From JASHPR01 sp963844655 (lineage in GTDB: Bacteria > Actinomycetota > Actinomycetes > Streptosporangiales > Streptosporangiaceae), in contig CAWJPA010000002.1 in the NCBI GenBank assembly GCA_963844655.1, positions 1 to 64,000 of the forward strand: a DNA stretch of 64,000 nucleotides, read 5' to 3'. Position numbers and translations under genes: made by a program. Every line of letters begins with the position of its first letter. The stretch's first letter is position 1. The notes under the pieces are model-generated. The model was not told where the DNA came from and did no database searches. It saw nothing but the letters and a program-made list of their open reading frames with translations. Shown piece by piece: positions 1 to 8,201 of this stretch.

Positions 1-178
1 TTTTCCTTACGGGGCGGCGGTCAGCCTGCCCGGCCGCGGCCGGTGAAGAGGAGCGGTGCCGCCGGTGGCGGGGACGTCGTATCCGCTTCCCTGGGCCTCC
101 AAGGTAACGGCTGGCCGTGGGACACCTGGTACCGAGATCAACAAAGGCCGGTCCCGTGGCGGGATCCGGCCTCTGGCC

Positions 179-253
179 TGGTGGGCGATACTGGGATCGA
201 ACCAGTGACCTCCTCGGTGTGAACGAGGCGCTCTCCCGCTGAGCCAATCGCCC
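179..253 (-). tRNA. tRNA-Val (anticodon CAC), CCA encoded
   Basis: On the minus strand the acceptor stem pairs GGGCGAT (253-247) with ATCGCCC (189-183). The D arm, an anticodon stem CCTCG/CGAGG with loop TTCACAC (anticodon CAC, valine GTG codons) and a normal T arm follow. Discriminator A at 182 is followed by an encoded CCA (181-179), unlike the three tRNAs near 4.7-5.0 kb. Functional class is confident from the cloverleaf. Confidence 0.95.
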
Positions 254-772
254 GCGCCCGCAGGCCGGTATCCGGCCATCGGGGCGAATCACAGACTAGC
301 GCATGAAGCCCGGGGCGCAGGCCCGACCGGGCCCGCCTGGCGTCCGCTCAGCGCACCGGGCCAGCCCATTACGTTCATACGGACATTTGGTGTGAAACGT
401 ATTAATGCTACCTCTGGCCGCGTTTCGTCATGAGCTATAAATTAACGTGGCGAAGGCCGCTACCATCCAGAATCATCGGCGAGTCAGCAACCGGGCATAC
501 TACACTTTCAAACTCCGATGAGACGAAGGTCACACTGCGTCGTTCCGGGTCACGGGATGACGGAGGGTCCAAAACGGCGTTTTATTTCCGGAAGTGTTTG
601 ACCAGGTCACGGTGGTTTTGTTGATCAGTGACCGAGGTTACGAGTGACTCAGAACGCGGAATCTACTTCTGGGAATTATTCACCGCGGGACCCACACGTC
701 ATTAGGTGAAGGGTCCCGCAGTTCTGATGAAGCCCGGCAATCCGGGACACGACAAGGCAAAGGTCTGGCTCG
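254..772. other. Non-coding leader region upstream of the ssgB-like gene
   Basis: About 520 bases with visibly lower GC than the rest. A 64-codon open frame at 430-624 has no recognisable protein features and I do not call it. The only clear structure is the inverted repeat at 685-719. The region presumably contains the promoter of the downstream sporulation gene, but no promoter can be assigned by eye. Confidence 0.5.
685..719. promoter_or_regulatory. Stem-loop 54 nt upstream of the ssgB-like start
   Basis: Perfect 9-bp arms GCGGGACCC (685-693) and GGGTCCCGC (711-719) enclose a 17-base loop. There is no T-run after it. It lies in the probable 5' leader or promoter of the gene at 773, so it may be an operator, an attenuator or a mRNA-stabilising hairpin. 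Function is inferred only from structure and position. Confidence 0.5.
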
Positions 773-1195
773 ATGATTAACAGCGGCACTACCGTCTCCA
801 GTGAGCTCGGCCTCACTCTTGTGGTTCCCGAGCACGGGGCCGTCCCGCTCGTGGCCAGTCTCTCCTACACGGCCGGGGACCCGTACGCAGTCCGGATGGC
901 CTTCCATGTGGGCACGGACGACCCGGTGGAGTGGATCTTCTCGAGGGACCTGCTGACCGCGGGCCTGGCCGGCCCGGCGGGTGAGGGTGACGTCCGGGTC
1001 TGGCCTGGTGAGGACCTCGGCGTCGGCGTGCTGAACATCGCGCTGTCGTCCCCATTTGGCCAGGCGCACTTCGAAGCGCCGATGATCTCGATCGCAGAGT
1101 TCCTTAATAGGACTTTCGGCGTTATTGCCGCAGGGCAAGAAAGCGACTTCATCGACGTTGACGGCGAACTCGACGAAATCCTCTGGCGCGCCTAG
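773..1195 (+). CDS. ssgB: SsgA/SsgB-family sporulation and cell division regulator
   Basis: A 140-residue protein of the SsgA-like (SALP) family, small cytoplasmic proteins of morphologically complex actinomycetes; SsgB recruits FtsZ to future sporulation septa. The N-terminal half carries the family pattern: the ADPYAV-like segment (here GDPYAVRMAFHVG, about residues 37-49), then VEWIFSRDLL and the GDVRVWP block. The C-terminal half has IALSSPFG and a FLNRT segment. Length is normal for the family. The ATG at 773 follows an AAAGG-rich stretch. Orthology to SsgB rather than another SALP is inferred from overall resemblance and the lack of any extra domain; the gene stands alone, convergent with the aminotransferase gene. 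Confidence 0.85.
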   Translation: MINSGTTVSSELGLTLVVPEHGAVPLVASLSYTAGDPYAVRMAFHVGTDDPVEWIFSRDLLTAGLAGPAGEGDVRVWPGEDLGVGVLNIALSSPFGQAHFEAPMISIAEFLNRTFGVIAAGQESDFIDVDGELDEILWRA

Positions 1196-1236
1196 AATTC
1201 ATATTGCGTCATTAAAATGAATTCTAGGCACCAGAG
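1181..1236. terminator. Long inverted repeat between convergent genes, overlapping the ssgB stop
   Basis: Thirteen-base perfect arms GCCTAGAATTCAT (1190-1202) and ATGAATTCTAGGC (1217-1229) surround a 14-base loop. An outer CTCTGG/CCAGAG pair (1181-1186 and 1231-1236) extends the stem after a small bulge. The TAG stop of the upstream gene sits inside the left arm. The position between convergent genes suggests a bidirectional terminator. Confidence 0.7.
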
Positions 1237-1289
1237 GTGACGTTCTTGCGCATCAGCGGCCCAGTCGCCCCTAGCTCGGAGAATCCGGC

Positions 1290-2117
1290 CTATTGCGGAT
1301 CTGGGGACTCGGCCGCCCGCATGGCGAATACCTCGGCGGCCTTGGAGCTCACCGGGCCCGGGGCGGCGGGCAGTGCCCCGCCGTCCACATAACGAATCGG
1401 CTGCACATCCCGGGTTGTCCCGGTAAGGAACGCTTCGTCCGCCTCGGCCAGCGCGGACAGCGGCAGGTCCTGCTCCACGGCCCCGGACCACTCGATCACC
1501 AGGGCCCGGGTCACACCGGCCAGGCACCCGGCCGACAGCGGCGGGGTCAGCAACTGGCCGGCGGACACCACGAACACGTTGGTCCCGGTGCCCTCGCACA
1601 GGCTCCCGGCCGTGTTCGGGAAGATCGCCTCGCTGCCGCCGTGCTCCGCGGCATAGGCCAGGGCCCGCACGTTCTCCCCGTAAGACGTGGTCTTCAGACC
1701 GGACAGCGCGCCGTGCTCGTTGCGCGGCCACGGCACGGTGGTCACATCGCAGAACGCGGCGGGCGCCTTCATCGCGCCGAGCGCCACGATCGCGGTCAGC
1801 GGGGAGCCGGCGCGCTCGGAGCCGAGCGGCGCGATCCCGCCGGTGACCGTGATCCGCATCCGGGCCAGGGCGGCCGCCTCCGACGCGTCGATCACGGCCA
1901 GGGCGCCCGCCCTGATCTGGTCCAGGTCGGGCTCGGCCAGGCCGAGACCGGCCGCTGACCGGGCGAGCCGGGCCAGGTGGCGGCTCAGCGCGAACGGGAC
2001 GCCGTCCGCGACCTTGACCGTCTCGAAGACTCCGTCGCCCACCACCAGCCCGTGGTCGAAGACGGAAATCCGTGCCTCATCGTCGGGAACCAGGCTCCCG
2101 TTTATCCATACCGTCAC
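1290..2117 (-). CDS. Class IV aminotransferase / aminodeoxychorismate lyase-like
   Basis: A 275-residue fold-type IV PLP enzyme, the family that includes 4-amino-4-deoxychorismate lyase (PabC, p-aminobenzoate for folate), branched-chain and D-amino-acid aminotransferases. The catalytic lysine is in SGLKTTSY (about K142), the conserved glutamate in SLCEGTGTN (about E175), and the GVFET motif of the N-terminal domain is near residue 29. Length fits PabC. It starts 10 bases after the stop of the hutH-like gene on the same strand, so the two are probably co-transcribed. Exact substrate cannot be decided from sequence alone; PabC is my best guess. Confidence 0.8.
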   Translation of the reverse strand: MTVWINGSLVPDDEARISVFDHGLVVGDGVFETVKVADGVPFALSRHLARLARSAAGLGLAEPDLDQIRAGALAVIDASEAAALARMRITVTGGIAPLGSERAGSPLTAIVALGAMKAPAAFCDVTTVPWPRNEHGALSGLKTTSYGENVRALAYAAEHGGSEAIFPNTAGSLCEGTGTNVFVVSAGQLLTPPLSAGCLAGVTRALVIEWSGAVEQDLPLSALAEADEAFLTGTTRDVQPIRYVDGGALPAAPGPVSSKAAEVFAMRAAESPDPQ

Positions 2118-2127
2118 GGCATTTACG

Positions 2128-3663
2128 CTAGCGCAGCCCGCCGCAATGAGCGTCCGCCGCGGCGCAGATCTCCGGAATCAGCGCGTCGATGGCGCTGATC
2201 TGGCCGGCCACCTCCCGGTCGACGTCCATCCGGGCCACGTGCGCCCGGACCGTGGCGTGCACGGCGGCCGACGCCCGGCTCGGCGGGGCGATGTCGGCCC
2301 GCTGGTCGATGCCCTGCGCAGCGCAGAGGATCTCCACGGCCAGGCAGGTACGCACATTCGTGACGACCTCACGCAGCTTCCGCACCCCGGTCCAGCCCAT
2401 GGACACGTGATCCTCCTGCTTGCCCGATGTCGGGATCGTGTCCACGCTCGACGGGTGGGCGAGCACCTTGTTCTCGCTGACCAGCGACGCCGCGGTGTAC
2501 TGGGCCAGCATGTAGCCGGAGTTGGTGCCCGCGTCGGGGGCCAGGAACGGCGGCAGCCCGCGGGAGAACGCCGGGTCCAGCATCCGGTCCACCCGCCGTT
2601 CGCTGATGCTGGCCAGTTCCGCGATGGCTATCGCGAGCATGTCGGCGGCGAACGCCAGCGGCTCGCCGTGGAAGTTGCCGCTGATCATCACTTCGCCGTC
2701 GGCGGCGATCACGGGGTTATCCACCACGGAGGCGAGCTCGGTCTCGAGGATGCCCCGGGCGAAGCCCAGCACGTCGCGCACGGCGCCGTGCACCTGCGGT
2801 GCGCAGCGCAGGCAGTAGGCGTCCTGCACCGCGTGCCTGCTGGTCCGGTGGCTGGCCATCAGCGGCGAGCCGTGCAGCAGCGCGCGCAGGTTGGCCGCGC
2901 TGTCCAGCTGGCCCGGATGGGGCCGCAGCGCCTGCACCCGCTCGTCGTAGGGGCGGTCGTGACCGAGCAGGGCCTCGACCGACAGCGCGCAGGCGACATC
3001 CGCGGCCCGCACCAGCAGCGCCGCGTCATGCACCGAGAACGCGAGCACCGCCTGCATCGGCTCGGTCCCGTTGACCAGCGACAGCCCCTCCTTGGGCGCG
3101 AGCTCCAGCGGCTCGATCCCGTGCTCGGCCAGCACCTCCCCGGCCAGGCCCTCTGGCCCGTCGCCCGGCCCGCGCAGCCGTCCCTCACCGATCAGCGGCT
3201 GCGCCAGGTGCGCGAGCTGGGCGAGGTCGCCGGAGGCGCCGACCGACCCCTTGCCGGGAATGACGGGGAGCAGGCCGAGGTCCAGGAGCTGGAGCAGCCG
3301 CTGGGGCAGGTCGGCCCGGACGCCCGAGTACCCGGCGGCCAGCGTTCTGGCCCGCAGCAGGAGCACCGCGCGCACGGTGGGGTCGTCGAGCGGCACCCCG
3401 GTGGCGGCCGCGTGCGACGTCACGATCGCGCTCTGCAGCCGCCGCAGGTCCTGCTCCCCCACCCGGGTGTCGGCCAGCGCGCCGAACCCGGTGTTCACCC
3501 CGTAAACCGGGTTGTCGCCCGCGATGGCGGCGGTCACGACCTCGCGGCTGGGCGCCATCCGGGCGGGCACGTCCGGCCCCAGCTCGGCGCGGGCATCCCC
3601 GCGCGCCACATCAATCACATCCTGCACGGTGAGCCCGTCGCCGTTGACGATCACAGTTCGCAT
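2128..3663 (-). CDS. hutH: Histidine ammonia-lyase
   Basis: Deaminates L-histidine to urocanate, first step of histidine catabolism. The MIO prosthetic-group tripeptide Ala-Ser-Gly lies in GSVGASGDLAQL (about 143-145), and the conserved Tyr in NPVYGVNTGFG is near residue 54. The C-terminal half contains the FHGEPLAFAADMLA and SVDTIPTSGKQEDHVSMG blocks typical of HAL. The frame is open upstream to 3696, but the ATG at 3663 gives the family N terminus (MRTVIVNGDGLT) and 511 residues, the usual length. No other hut genes are adjacent; the downstream partner is the class IV aminotransferase. A phenylalanine/tyrosine lyase role is possible but less likely. Confidence 0.9.
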   Translation of the reverse strand: MRTVIVNGDGLTVQDVIDVARGDARAELGPDVPARMAPSREVVTAAIAGDNPVYGVNTGFGALADTRVGEQDLRRLQSAIVTSHAAATGVPLDDPTVRAVLLLRARTLAAGYSGVRADLPQRLLQLLDLGLLPVIPGKGSVGASGDLAQLAHLAQPLIGEGRLRGPGDGPEGLAGEVLAEHGIEPLELAPKEGLSLVNGTEPMQAVLAFSVHDAALLVRAADVACALSVEALLGHDRPYDERVQALRPHPGQLDSAANLRALLHGSPLMASHRTSRHAVQDAYCLRCAPQVHGAVRDVLGFARGILETELASVVDNPVIAADGEVMISGNFHGEPLAFAADMLAIAIAELASISERRVDRMLDPAFSRGLPPFLAPDAGTNSGYMLAQYTAASLVSENKVLAHPSSVDTIPTSGKQEDHVSMGWTGVRKLREVVTNVRTCLAVEILCAAQGIDQRADIAPPSRASAAVHATVRAHVARMDVDREVAGQISAIDALIPEICAAADAHCGGLR

Positions 3664-3728
3664 GGCTGAAGCCTGCCATCCCGGGCGGATCCCCAACAGA
3701 GCGGTGGGCCCGTTTGCTGGGGCTGGGC

Positions 3729-4472
3729 TCAGTCCGCGGGCGACCAGCCGAACGTCGCGGCGAGGCCGTCCCGGCCCGGTTCGGTGACCCGGACGGCCCG
3801 CCGCGACGGCCCCCGTTCAATCCAGCTGAGTTCCATCAGCCGGGCGGTGACCGCGGCACCGAGAGCACCGTTCAGGTGCGGGCGGCGCTGGGTCCAGTCC
3901 AGGCACGCCCCGGCGAACCGGCGCCGGGCCCGCCTGACCTCGGTCACGTCGACGCCGAAGTCACCCAGAACGTCCCGGCCGCGACCGGTGACCTCATACG
4001 CGGCCGCGTGCCCGGTGCCGCTCCCGGCGAGGACCCCGCGCTGGATGAGCGCGTCGAACAGCGCCACCCCGGCCCGGCCGGCCAGGTGGTCGTAACAGGT
4101 CCTGGCCTGCGTGAGCGCGGCCGCTTCCCGGGACTGGCGCAGGCTCAGGACCGGCCCAGGCGGGCAGATCGTGGCGAGCACCTCCAGAACCGTCGCCACC
4201 TCGTGCCCCGCCAGCCGGTAGTAACGGTGCCTGCCCTGCTGGGTGACCGCCACCAGGCCGCCGTCGAGGAGCCGGGCGAGATGGGAGCTCGCGGTCGCGG
4301 GGCTGACCCCGGCGATCTGGCCGAGTTCTCCCGCGGCCAGCGGCGGGCCGCCCAGCAGGGCCCCGAGCATGGCCGCGCGCGCGGGATCAGCCATGAGCGC
4401 GGCCACGGGGGCGATGTTCGCGTTGTAGCCGTAGCCGGGAGCTGGCCGCTGCGCGGCGGATGTAGCGGGCAT
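3729..4472 (-). CDS. ArsR-family winged-helix regulator
   Basis: A 247-residue transcription factor. Residues about 20-95 form an ArsR/SmtB-type winged helix: LADPARAAML-like first helix, recognition helix region SPATASSHLARLLDGGLV, and wing QQGRHRYYRLAG. The extra C-terminal half (about 110-247) is typical of a larger ArsR subclass and has no obvious metal site: no clustered Cys/His of the CxC type is visible. It is read toward hutH on the same strand with a 65-base gap, so it could autoregulate or affect that pair. The ligand is unknown. Confidence 0.8.
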   Translation of the reverse strand: MPATSAAQRPAPGYGYNANIAPVAALMADPARAAMLGALLGGPPLAAGELGQIAGVSPATASSHLARLLDGGLVAVTQQGRHRYYRLAGHEVATVLEVLATICPPGPVLSLRQSREAAALTQARTCYDHLAGRAGVALFDALIQRGVLAGSGTGHAAAYEVTGRGRDVLGDFGVDVTEVRRARRRFAGACLDWTQRRPHLNGALGAAVTARLMELSWIERGPSRRAVRVTEPGRDGLAATFGWSPAD

Positions 4473-4703
4473 GCTCCCGACGGTAGCTCAGCTATAGTTC
4501 GACCGGGATCGAAGCATGGTTCCGGGAGAGCCCCCCGGGCTCGATCGGCGGGGCGCAGGTCGGGCGGTGGCGGACGTTGCGTAATGGCTCCTGACGGGTT
4601 CTTCTGGGGCCAGGCGAGTTTGCGGGCCGGGCCGGATCGGCTACAGTTCTGAAGCACGCCGGTCGCGACCGGTGGGCTGCTGCCTCGCGTCAGCGGGTAG
4701 CGT

Positions 4704-4776
4704 GCGGACGTAGCGCAGCTGGTAGCGCATCACCTTGCCAAGGTGAGGGTCGCGGGTTCGAATCCCGTCGTCCGCT
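4704..4776 (+). tRNA. tRNA-Gly (anticodon GCC)
   Basis: Acceptor stem GCGGACG/CGTCCGC, anticodon stem TCACC/GGTGA with loop TTGCCAA (anticodon GCC), T loop TTCGAAT, discriminator T. CCA is not encoded. First of three tandem tRNAs. Confidence 0.95.
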
Positions 4777-4857
4777 CGGAGGTAGCCGGACGCCGTCCCG
4801 CGTGCCGACGGTCCGCACGGCTCTTCGGTACCACGGCGGGGTCTCCGGGCTCCCCAT

Positions 4858-4929
4858 GGCGGAATGGCCGAGTGGCTTAGGCAAGGGCCTGCAAAGCCCT
4901 GTACGCGGGTTCGATTCCCGCTTCCGCCT
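4858..4929 (+). tRNA. tRNA-Cys (anticodon GCA)
   Basis: Acceptor GGCGGAA/TTCCGCC, anticodon stem AGGGC/GCCCT with loop CTGCAAA (anticodon GCA), T loop TTCGATT, discriminator T. CCA is not encoded. Only three bases separate it from the next tRNA, so they are almost certainly co-transcribed. Confidence 0.95.
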
Positions 4930-4932
4930 CGC

Positions 4933-5004
4933 GGGCGGTTAGCTCAGCGGGAGAGCGCTTCCCTGACACGGAAGAGGCCACAAGTTCAAATCTTGTACCG
5001 CCCA
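4933..5004 (+). tRNA. tRNA-Val (anticodon GAC)
   Basis: Acceptor GGGCGGT/ACCGCCC, anticodon stem CTTCC/GGAAG with loop CTGACAC (anticodon GAC), T loop TTCAAAT, discriminator A. CCA is not encoded. It complements the CAC-anticodon valine tRNA at 179-253. Confidence 0.95.
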
Positions 5005-5022
5005 CGCGAAGTACCAGGTCAC

Positions 5023-5053
5023 AGGCCAGTTCCCGGACTCCCGGGGCTGGCCT
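5023..5053 (+). terminator. Hairpin terminator after the tRNA cluster
   Basis: AGGCCAG (5023-5029) pairs with CTGGCCT (5047-5053), and inside it CCCGG (5032-5036) pairs with CCGGG (5041-5045) around an ACTC loop. It begins 18 bases after the last tRNA, which fits termination of the Gly-Cys-Val transcript. Confidence 0.65.
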
Positions 5054-5198
5054 GAAGATCATTTGTCATCAAGACGCGCCGGGCTCAGGTGACAGAAATC
5101 AGGCCCTCGCGGCACGTTCACTGCCCTCGGGCTTATCTATCTAGACTGGATGCGCAAGCCCGGACCGAGGCAGCTGCGCGTGAGCGTCGAAGCATCTG

Positions 5199-5585
5199 AT
5201 GTGGTCACCATTCCCCCGTGCTGAGCTGGATGCGCTGAAGGCCGAACTGAGGCGGTTGCGGCGCGAGGTTGGGCGAGGCGTGGCCAAGGGGCGCATTGAA
5301 GCCGACCCTGGCCCAGGCGATGACGCGCCAACGTTCACCCGCGAGGAACTTGCAGGAGCATGGGAATCAATGAGTAATCGGCTCGTTCGCTTCCCGGGCA
5401 CCTCCTGGGAGGAGATCGAGGCCCTACCGCAACCGCTGCGGTGGACGGTTCAGCGCACGATCTTCCACCTGCTAGACGAGCCAGTCCCGACCCTCGCCGA
5501 CCCTTTCCCCATCTGGGCGAGTACCCGGGAGCTGTCGCTGGACCGGGTCGTTGATGATGACCTGGGGGCTCTGGCTATTCGTTGA
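5199..5585 (+). CDS. Hypothetical protein with N-terminal coiled-coil segment
   Basis: A 128-residue acidic protein I do not recognise. Residues about 8-26 (AELDALKAELRRLRREVG) look like a short coiled coil. The middle is rich in acidic and Pro residues and the C-terminal half has WEEIEALPQPLRWTVQRTIFHLL. No signal peptide or membrane segment. An in-frame stop at 5181 limits the start; ATG 5199 is the first choice. The gene ends 11 bases inside the converging MFS gene and follows the tRNA terminator, so it stands alone. Confidence 0.55.
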   Translation: MWSPFPRAELDALKAELRRLRREVGRGVAKGRIEADPGPGDDAPTFTREELAGAWESMSNRLVRFPGTSWEEIEALPQPLRWTVQRTIFHLLDEPVPTLADPFPIWASTRELSLDRVVDDDLGALAIR

Positions 5586-7161
5586 CGTCGGCGGCCAGGT
5601 AGTGGTCGGTCTGTGGCGATGGGTCGGACAGCGCCGCAGCGTCGTCGTGGTACTGCAGGTCGGTTCCGGTCAGCCGCTCCCGGTGCTGCCTGAGGTGTTC
5701 TTCCCAGCTGGCGACGGCGAATAGCTCGATGAACAGCCGCGGGTTCTGGCCGTCCTGGTAGAGACCCCAGTCGGTGGCACCGGTGCGCAGCCGTGACTGG
5801 CGCAGGCGGGCCATGGCCCGCAAGAATTGCTGCTCCTTTTCAACGGCGATGATGTAAGTGGTCCGTACCAGAACCGGCCGCTCCCCGCGATCGGCGCTGA
5901 TGAGCAGTTGCGGCTCCGGCCAGCGCACCAGGCTCCGGTCCATGTCTGCGATGTTGTGGAACGGCCAGAACCAGATGGTCGCCGCACCGGCCGCCATCAC
6001 AGCAGCAGAGATCAGGAAGGCAGGCACCAGCCCAGCAACCCCGGCGGCCACTCCCCAGATCACAGCCCCGGCAGCCTGGCCGCCGAACAGGACCATCTGG
6101 TAAACCGACAAGCCGCGGGCCCGCACCCACTTGGGCAGGAACAACTGCAGCGCGGCGTTAACGTTCGACAGGAAGGCTATCCAGGCCACCCCGGCCGGCA
6201 GCAGCACCAGGATGGTGACCGCGAGGCTGCGTGACAACACCACCACGACCAGCGCCGCCGCGTAGGTCAGGCTCGCGACGGCCACCAGGGCATTGGCGGA
6301 AAGCCTCGCCCGGACCTGCGGCAGGACGAACGCGCCGCCGATGGCGCCGACCCCCAGGGCACCGAGCAGCACGCCGTACCCGCCTGAACCCAGTCCGAGC
6401 CGGCGGGTGGCGATCAGGGGCAGCAGCGCCCACAGCGCACTGCCCGGTACCAGGAACAGCGCCGCACGCAGCAGGATCCGGCGTACGACGGGGGCGTGGC
6501 GCACGTACCTGCTCCCGGCACGCAGGCCCGGGATGAACCGCTCAGGAGACTCCGGGGTCCCGCCCAGCTGGGGATGGCATGCCACCACGATCGCGTAGAG
6601 CAGGAACGTCGCCGTATTCAGCGCGAACACCGCGGCCACCCCGATCTGCGCGACCAGGAGCCCGGCGATCGCAGGCCCGATGGCGCGAGCCAGGTTGACG
6701 CTGATCGAGCCGAGCGCGGAGGCAGCGGGCACTTGCTGGCGCGGAACCATGTCAGGCACCAGCGACTGGTAGGCGGGCGTGACCAAGATGGCACCGGTGC
6801 CCAGCACAAAGGTGAACATGAGCAGCAGCGCCGGTGGCATCCGGTGCGCCGCGGTCAAAGCGGTGAGCGCCGCGCCAGCGGCGGTCATCCCGGCCAGGAC
6901 CGCGACGAGCAGCCTGGCCCGGTCGAAGATGTCCGCCAGCACCCCGCCGACCAGCGCGAACAAGACGGCGGGGAGCGTGTCAGCGGTCTGCACCAGCGAG
7001 ACAAGGATCGCCGCATGAGGACCATGAACCAGCAGCCACTGGGCACCCACGGTCTGCATCCAGGTACCCACGTTGCTGACCAGCGCCGCAATCCACAGCG
7101 CCCGGAATAGCCCGATACGCAGCGGCGCCCAAGTCGACGACGCCGATCCCGAGCCAGCCAT
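5575..7161 (-). CDS. MFS exporter with cytoplasmic C-terminal domain (MFS_3/EntS-like)
   Basis: A 528-residue major facilitator protein. Twelve hydrophobic segments fill about residues 15-415, and the MFS loop signature appears as GGVLADIFDRARLLV near residue 70. After the last helix a soluble domain of about 100 residues (LVRTTYIIAVEKEQQFLRAMARLRQSR... to the end) resembles the ferredoxin-like monooxygenase/Dabb fold commonly fused to this PF05977-type exporter group. The open frame runs upstream to 7458, but the ATG at 7161 gives the family N terminus just before helix 1. Likely role: proton-driven export of a siderophore or drug; the substrate is unknown. Confidence 0.85.
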   Translation of the reverse strand: MAGSGSASSTWAPLRIGLFRALWIAALVSNVGTWMQTVGAQWLLVHGPHAAILVSLVQTADTLPAVLFALVGGVLADIFDRARLLVAVLAGMTAAGAALTALTAAHRMPPALLLMFTFVLGTGAILVTPAYQSLVPDMVPRQQVPAASALGSISVNLARAIGPAIAGLLVAQIGVAAVFALNTATFLLYAIVVACHPQLGGTPESPERFIPGLRAGSRYVRHAPVVRRILLRAALFLVPGSALWALLPLIATRRLGLGSGGYGVLLGALGVGAIGGAFVLPQVRARLSANALVAVASLTYAAALVVVVLSRSLAVTILVLLPAGVAWIAFLSNVNAALQLFLPKWVRARGLSVYQMVLFGGQAAGAVIWGVAAGVAGLVPAFLISAAVMAAGAATIWFWPFHNIADMDRSLVRWPEPQLLISADRGERPVLVRTTYIIAVEKEQQFLRAMARLRQSRLRTGATDWGLYQDGQNPRLFIELFAVASWEEHLRQHRERLTGTDLQYHDDAAALSDPSPQTDHYLAADVNE

Positions 7162-7530
7162 GCCGCCTATCAGCTCCCTTACGGACAGCGCCCTCGGGCC
7201 CAAATCTGATGCCAGCCCCTGAAGCCGGCCTGATTCATCAGACCGGCCAGGCCGTAACGGATTATTTCCTCCACGGCCTGACCCGTTATCCCATCGGACT
7301 ACGGTACAGAGATCCACCCTCGGATCACTTTCCTGCGGGCAGACCTTAGATGGCTCAGTTGCTGATCGACGCGCCTGTGCGAACGCGCCTCCGCCCACCC
7401 GCGCGTGCAGGTGTCGCGGGACCGTTCCGTCGGCTTCAAAATTGGATAGTGCCGGCACCGTTCAGGCATCATGCACCGGGCGTTGTGAGCCCCGCTGGCG
7501 GAGGATGATCCGACCGGTAGCGTCGGTTAT

Positions 7531-7749
7531 GTGAAGGATGAGGTTCTGCCCGGCGATGTTGCCGTCGGCGACATCATTGCCCTGCCTGGCGCCGATGAGG
7601 GCCTCCTGGTCAGAACGGTGCGCCTGGGCCACGGCGGCTTCATTTTCACGGTGTCAGCTGCTGACGATCGTTCGCCTGAGTCCGTCCACCAGGTCACGCT
7701 GACCGCACAAACGCGGCTGCAGCGGCTCGGCCGAGTCCGCGTCTTATAG
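7531..7749 (+). CDS. Small hypothetical protein
   Basis: A 72-residue protein with a beta-rich look (DVAVGDIIALPG, LLVRTVRLGHGGFIFTVSA), reminiscent of SH3-like small barrels. I do not recognise a family. Support that it is a real gene comes from a strong factor-independent-type hairpin 16 bases after the stop. It is read away from the MFS gene, about 370 bases from its start. Confidence 0.55.
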   Translation: MKDEVLPGDVAVGDIIALPGADEGLLVRTVRLGHGGFIFTVSAADDRSPESVHQVTLTAQTRLQRLGRVRVL

Positions 7750-7765
7750 CAGGCGTCGATTCTCG

Positions 7766-7790
7766 CCGGGGGCCGACTTCCGGCCCCCGG
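7766..7790 (+). terminator. Strong GC hairpin after the small hypothetical gene
   Basis: Perfect 10-bp stem CCGGGGGCCG (7766-7775) with CGGCCCCCGG (7781-7790) around the loop ACTTC. Located 16 bases after the stop codon at 7749. Confidence 0.75.
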
Positions 7791-7903
7791 GCCTTGGTGT
7801 AAACCGCACCCACGGATTCGTCGTAGCTTGGGCGCACGTCGGCAAAGGTACAGGCGAAGTTGTGCGGGCCGCCCTCGAGCTTAAACCGCCGTGAGGTCTG
7901 GGA

Positions 7904-8080
7904 TCAGGGCTGGCAGACGTGCGGCCATGGCGGGGTAAGGCCGGTATCGCCGGGCGGTTCCTCGACGGTCGTATCGAGCGCGTTTTCCTGCACCCACCAG
8001 TTGCCGGCGAGGTTGTTGCCTTCTGTCTGAAGCACCGGTAGTCACGCCCACAGGAAGCCGCGGGGAAGTGTCTGGGTCAT
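7904..8080 (-). pseudogene. N-terminal remnant of a GH1 beta-glucosidase
   Basis: Reading the minus strand from ATG 8080 gives MTQTLPRGFLW, the classic start of GH1 beta-glucosidases (xFPxGFLWG). The frame then breaks at a TGA. With small indels it continues as QTEGNN, followed by an intact stretch containing NWWVQENALDTTVEEPPGD, matching the Gln-(Ile/Thr)-Glu-Gly sugar-binding loop and the next WWxxE region of the family. It stops at a TGA (7906-7904) after about 55 codons, whereas a full GH1 enzyme has about 450. Between 7904 and the terminator at 7790 another minus-strand frame looks protein-like (GGPHNFACTF...), but I cannot assign it. The rest of 7791-8201 holds no gene. Confidence 0.65.
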
Positions 8081-8201
8081 GATGTTCCTTCGTGCCGTCG
8101 CGTCGGCGGAAGAGCCGAGGGGGTGTCTCCTTGGCTCTGCCGTTTTCAGGTATTCGCGGTTGACCGGGACAGGCGACGTTCCTCGTGCCCGCCGGGCGCC
8201 C

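Noticed and set aside
430..624. 64-codon open frame in the low-GC leader upstream of ssgB
   Set aside because: No ribosome site, no family features and no codon bias like that of neighbouring genes; treated as chance.
1293..1958. Plus-strand frame opposite the class IV aminotransferase
   Set aside because: Arg/Gly-rich shadow of a gene with clear catalytic motifs on the minus strand.
4704..5004. tRNA cluster as an integration site for the accessory region to its right
   Set aside because: I found no second copy of a tRNA 3' end and no integrase gene; the terminator directly after the cluster is intact.
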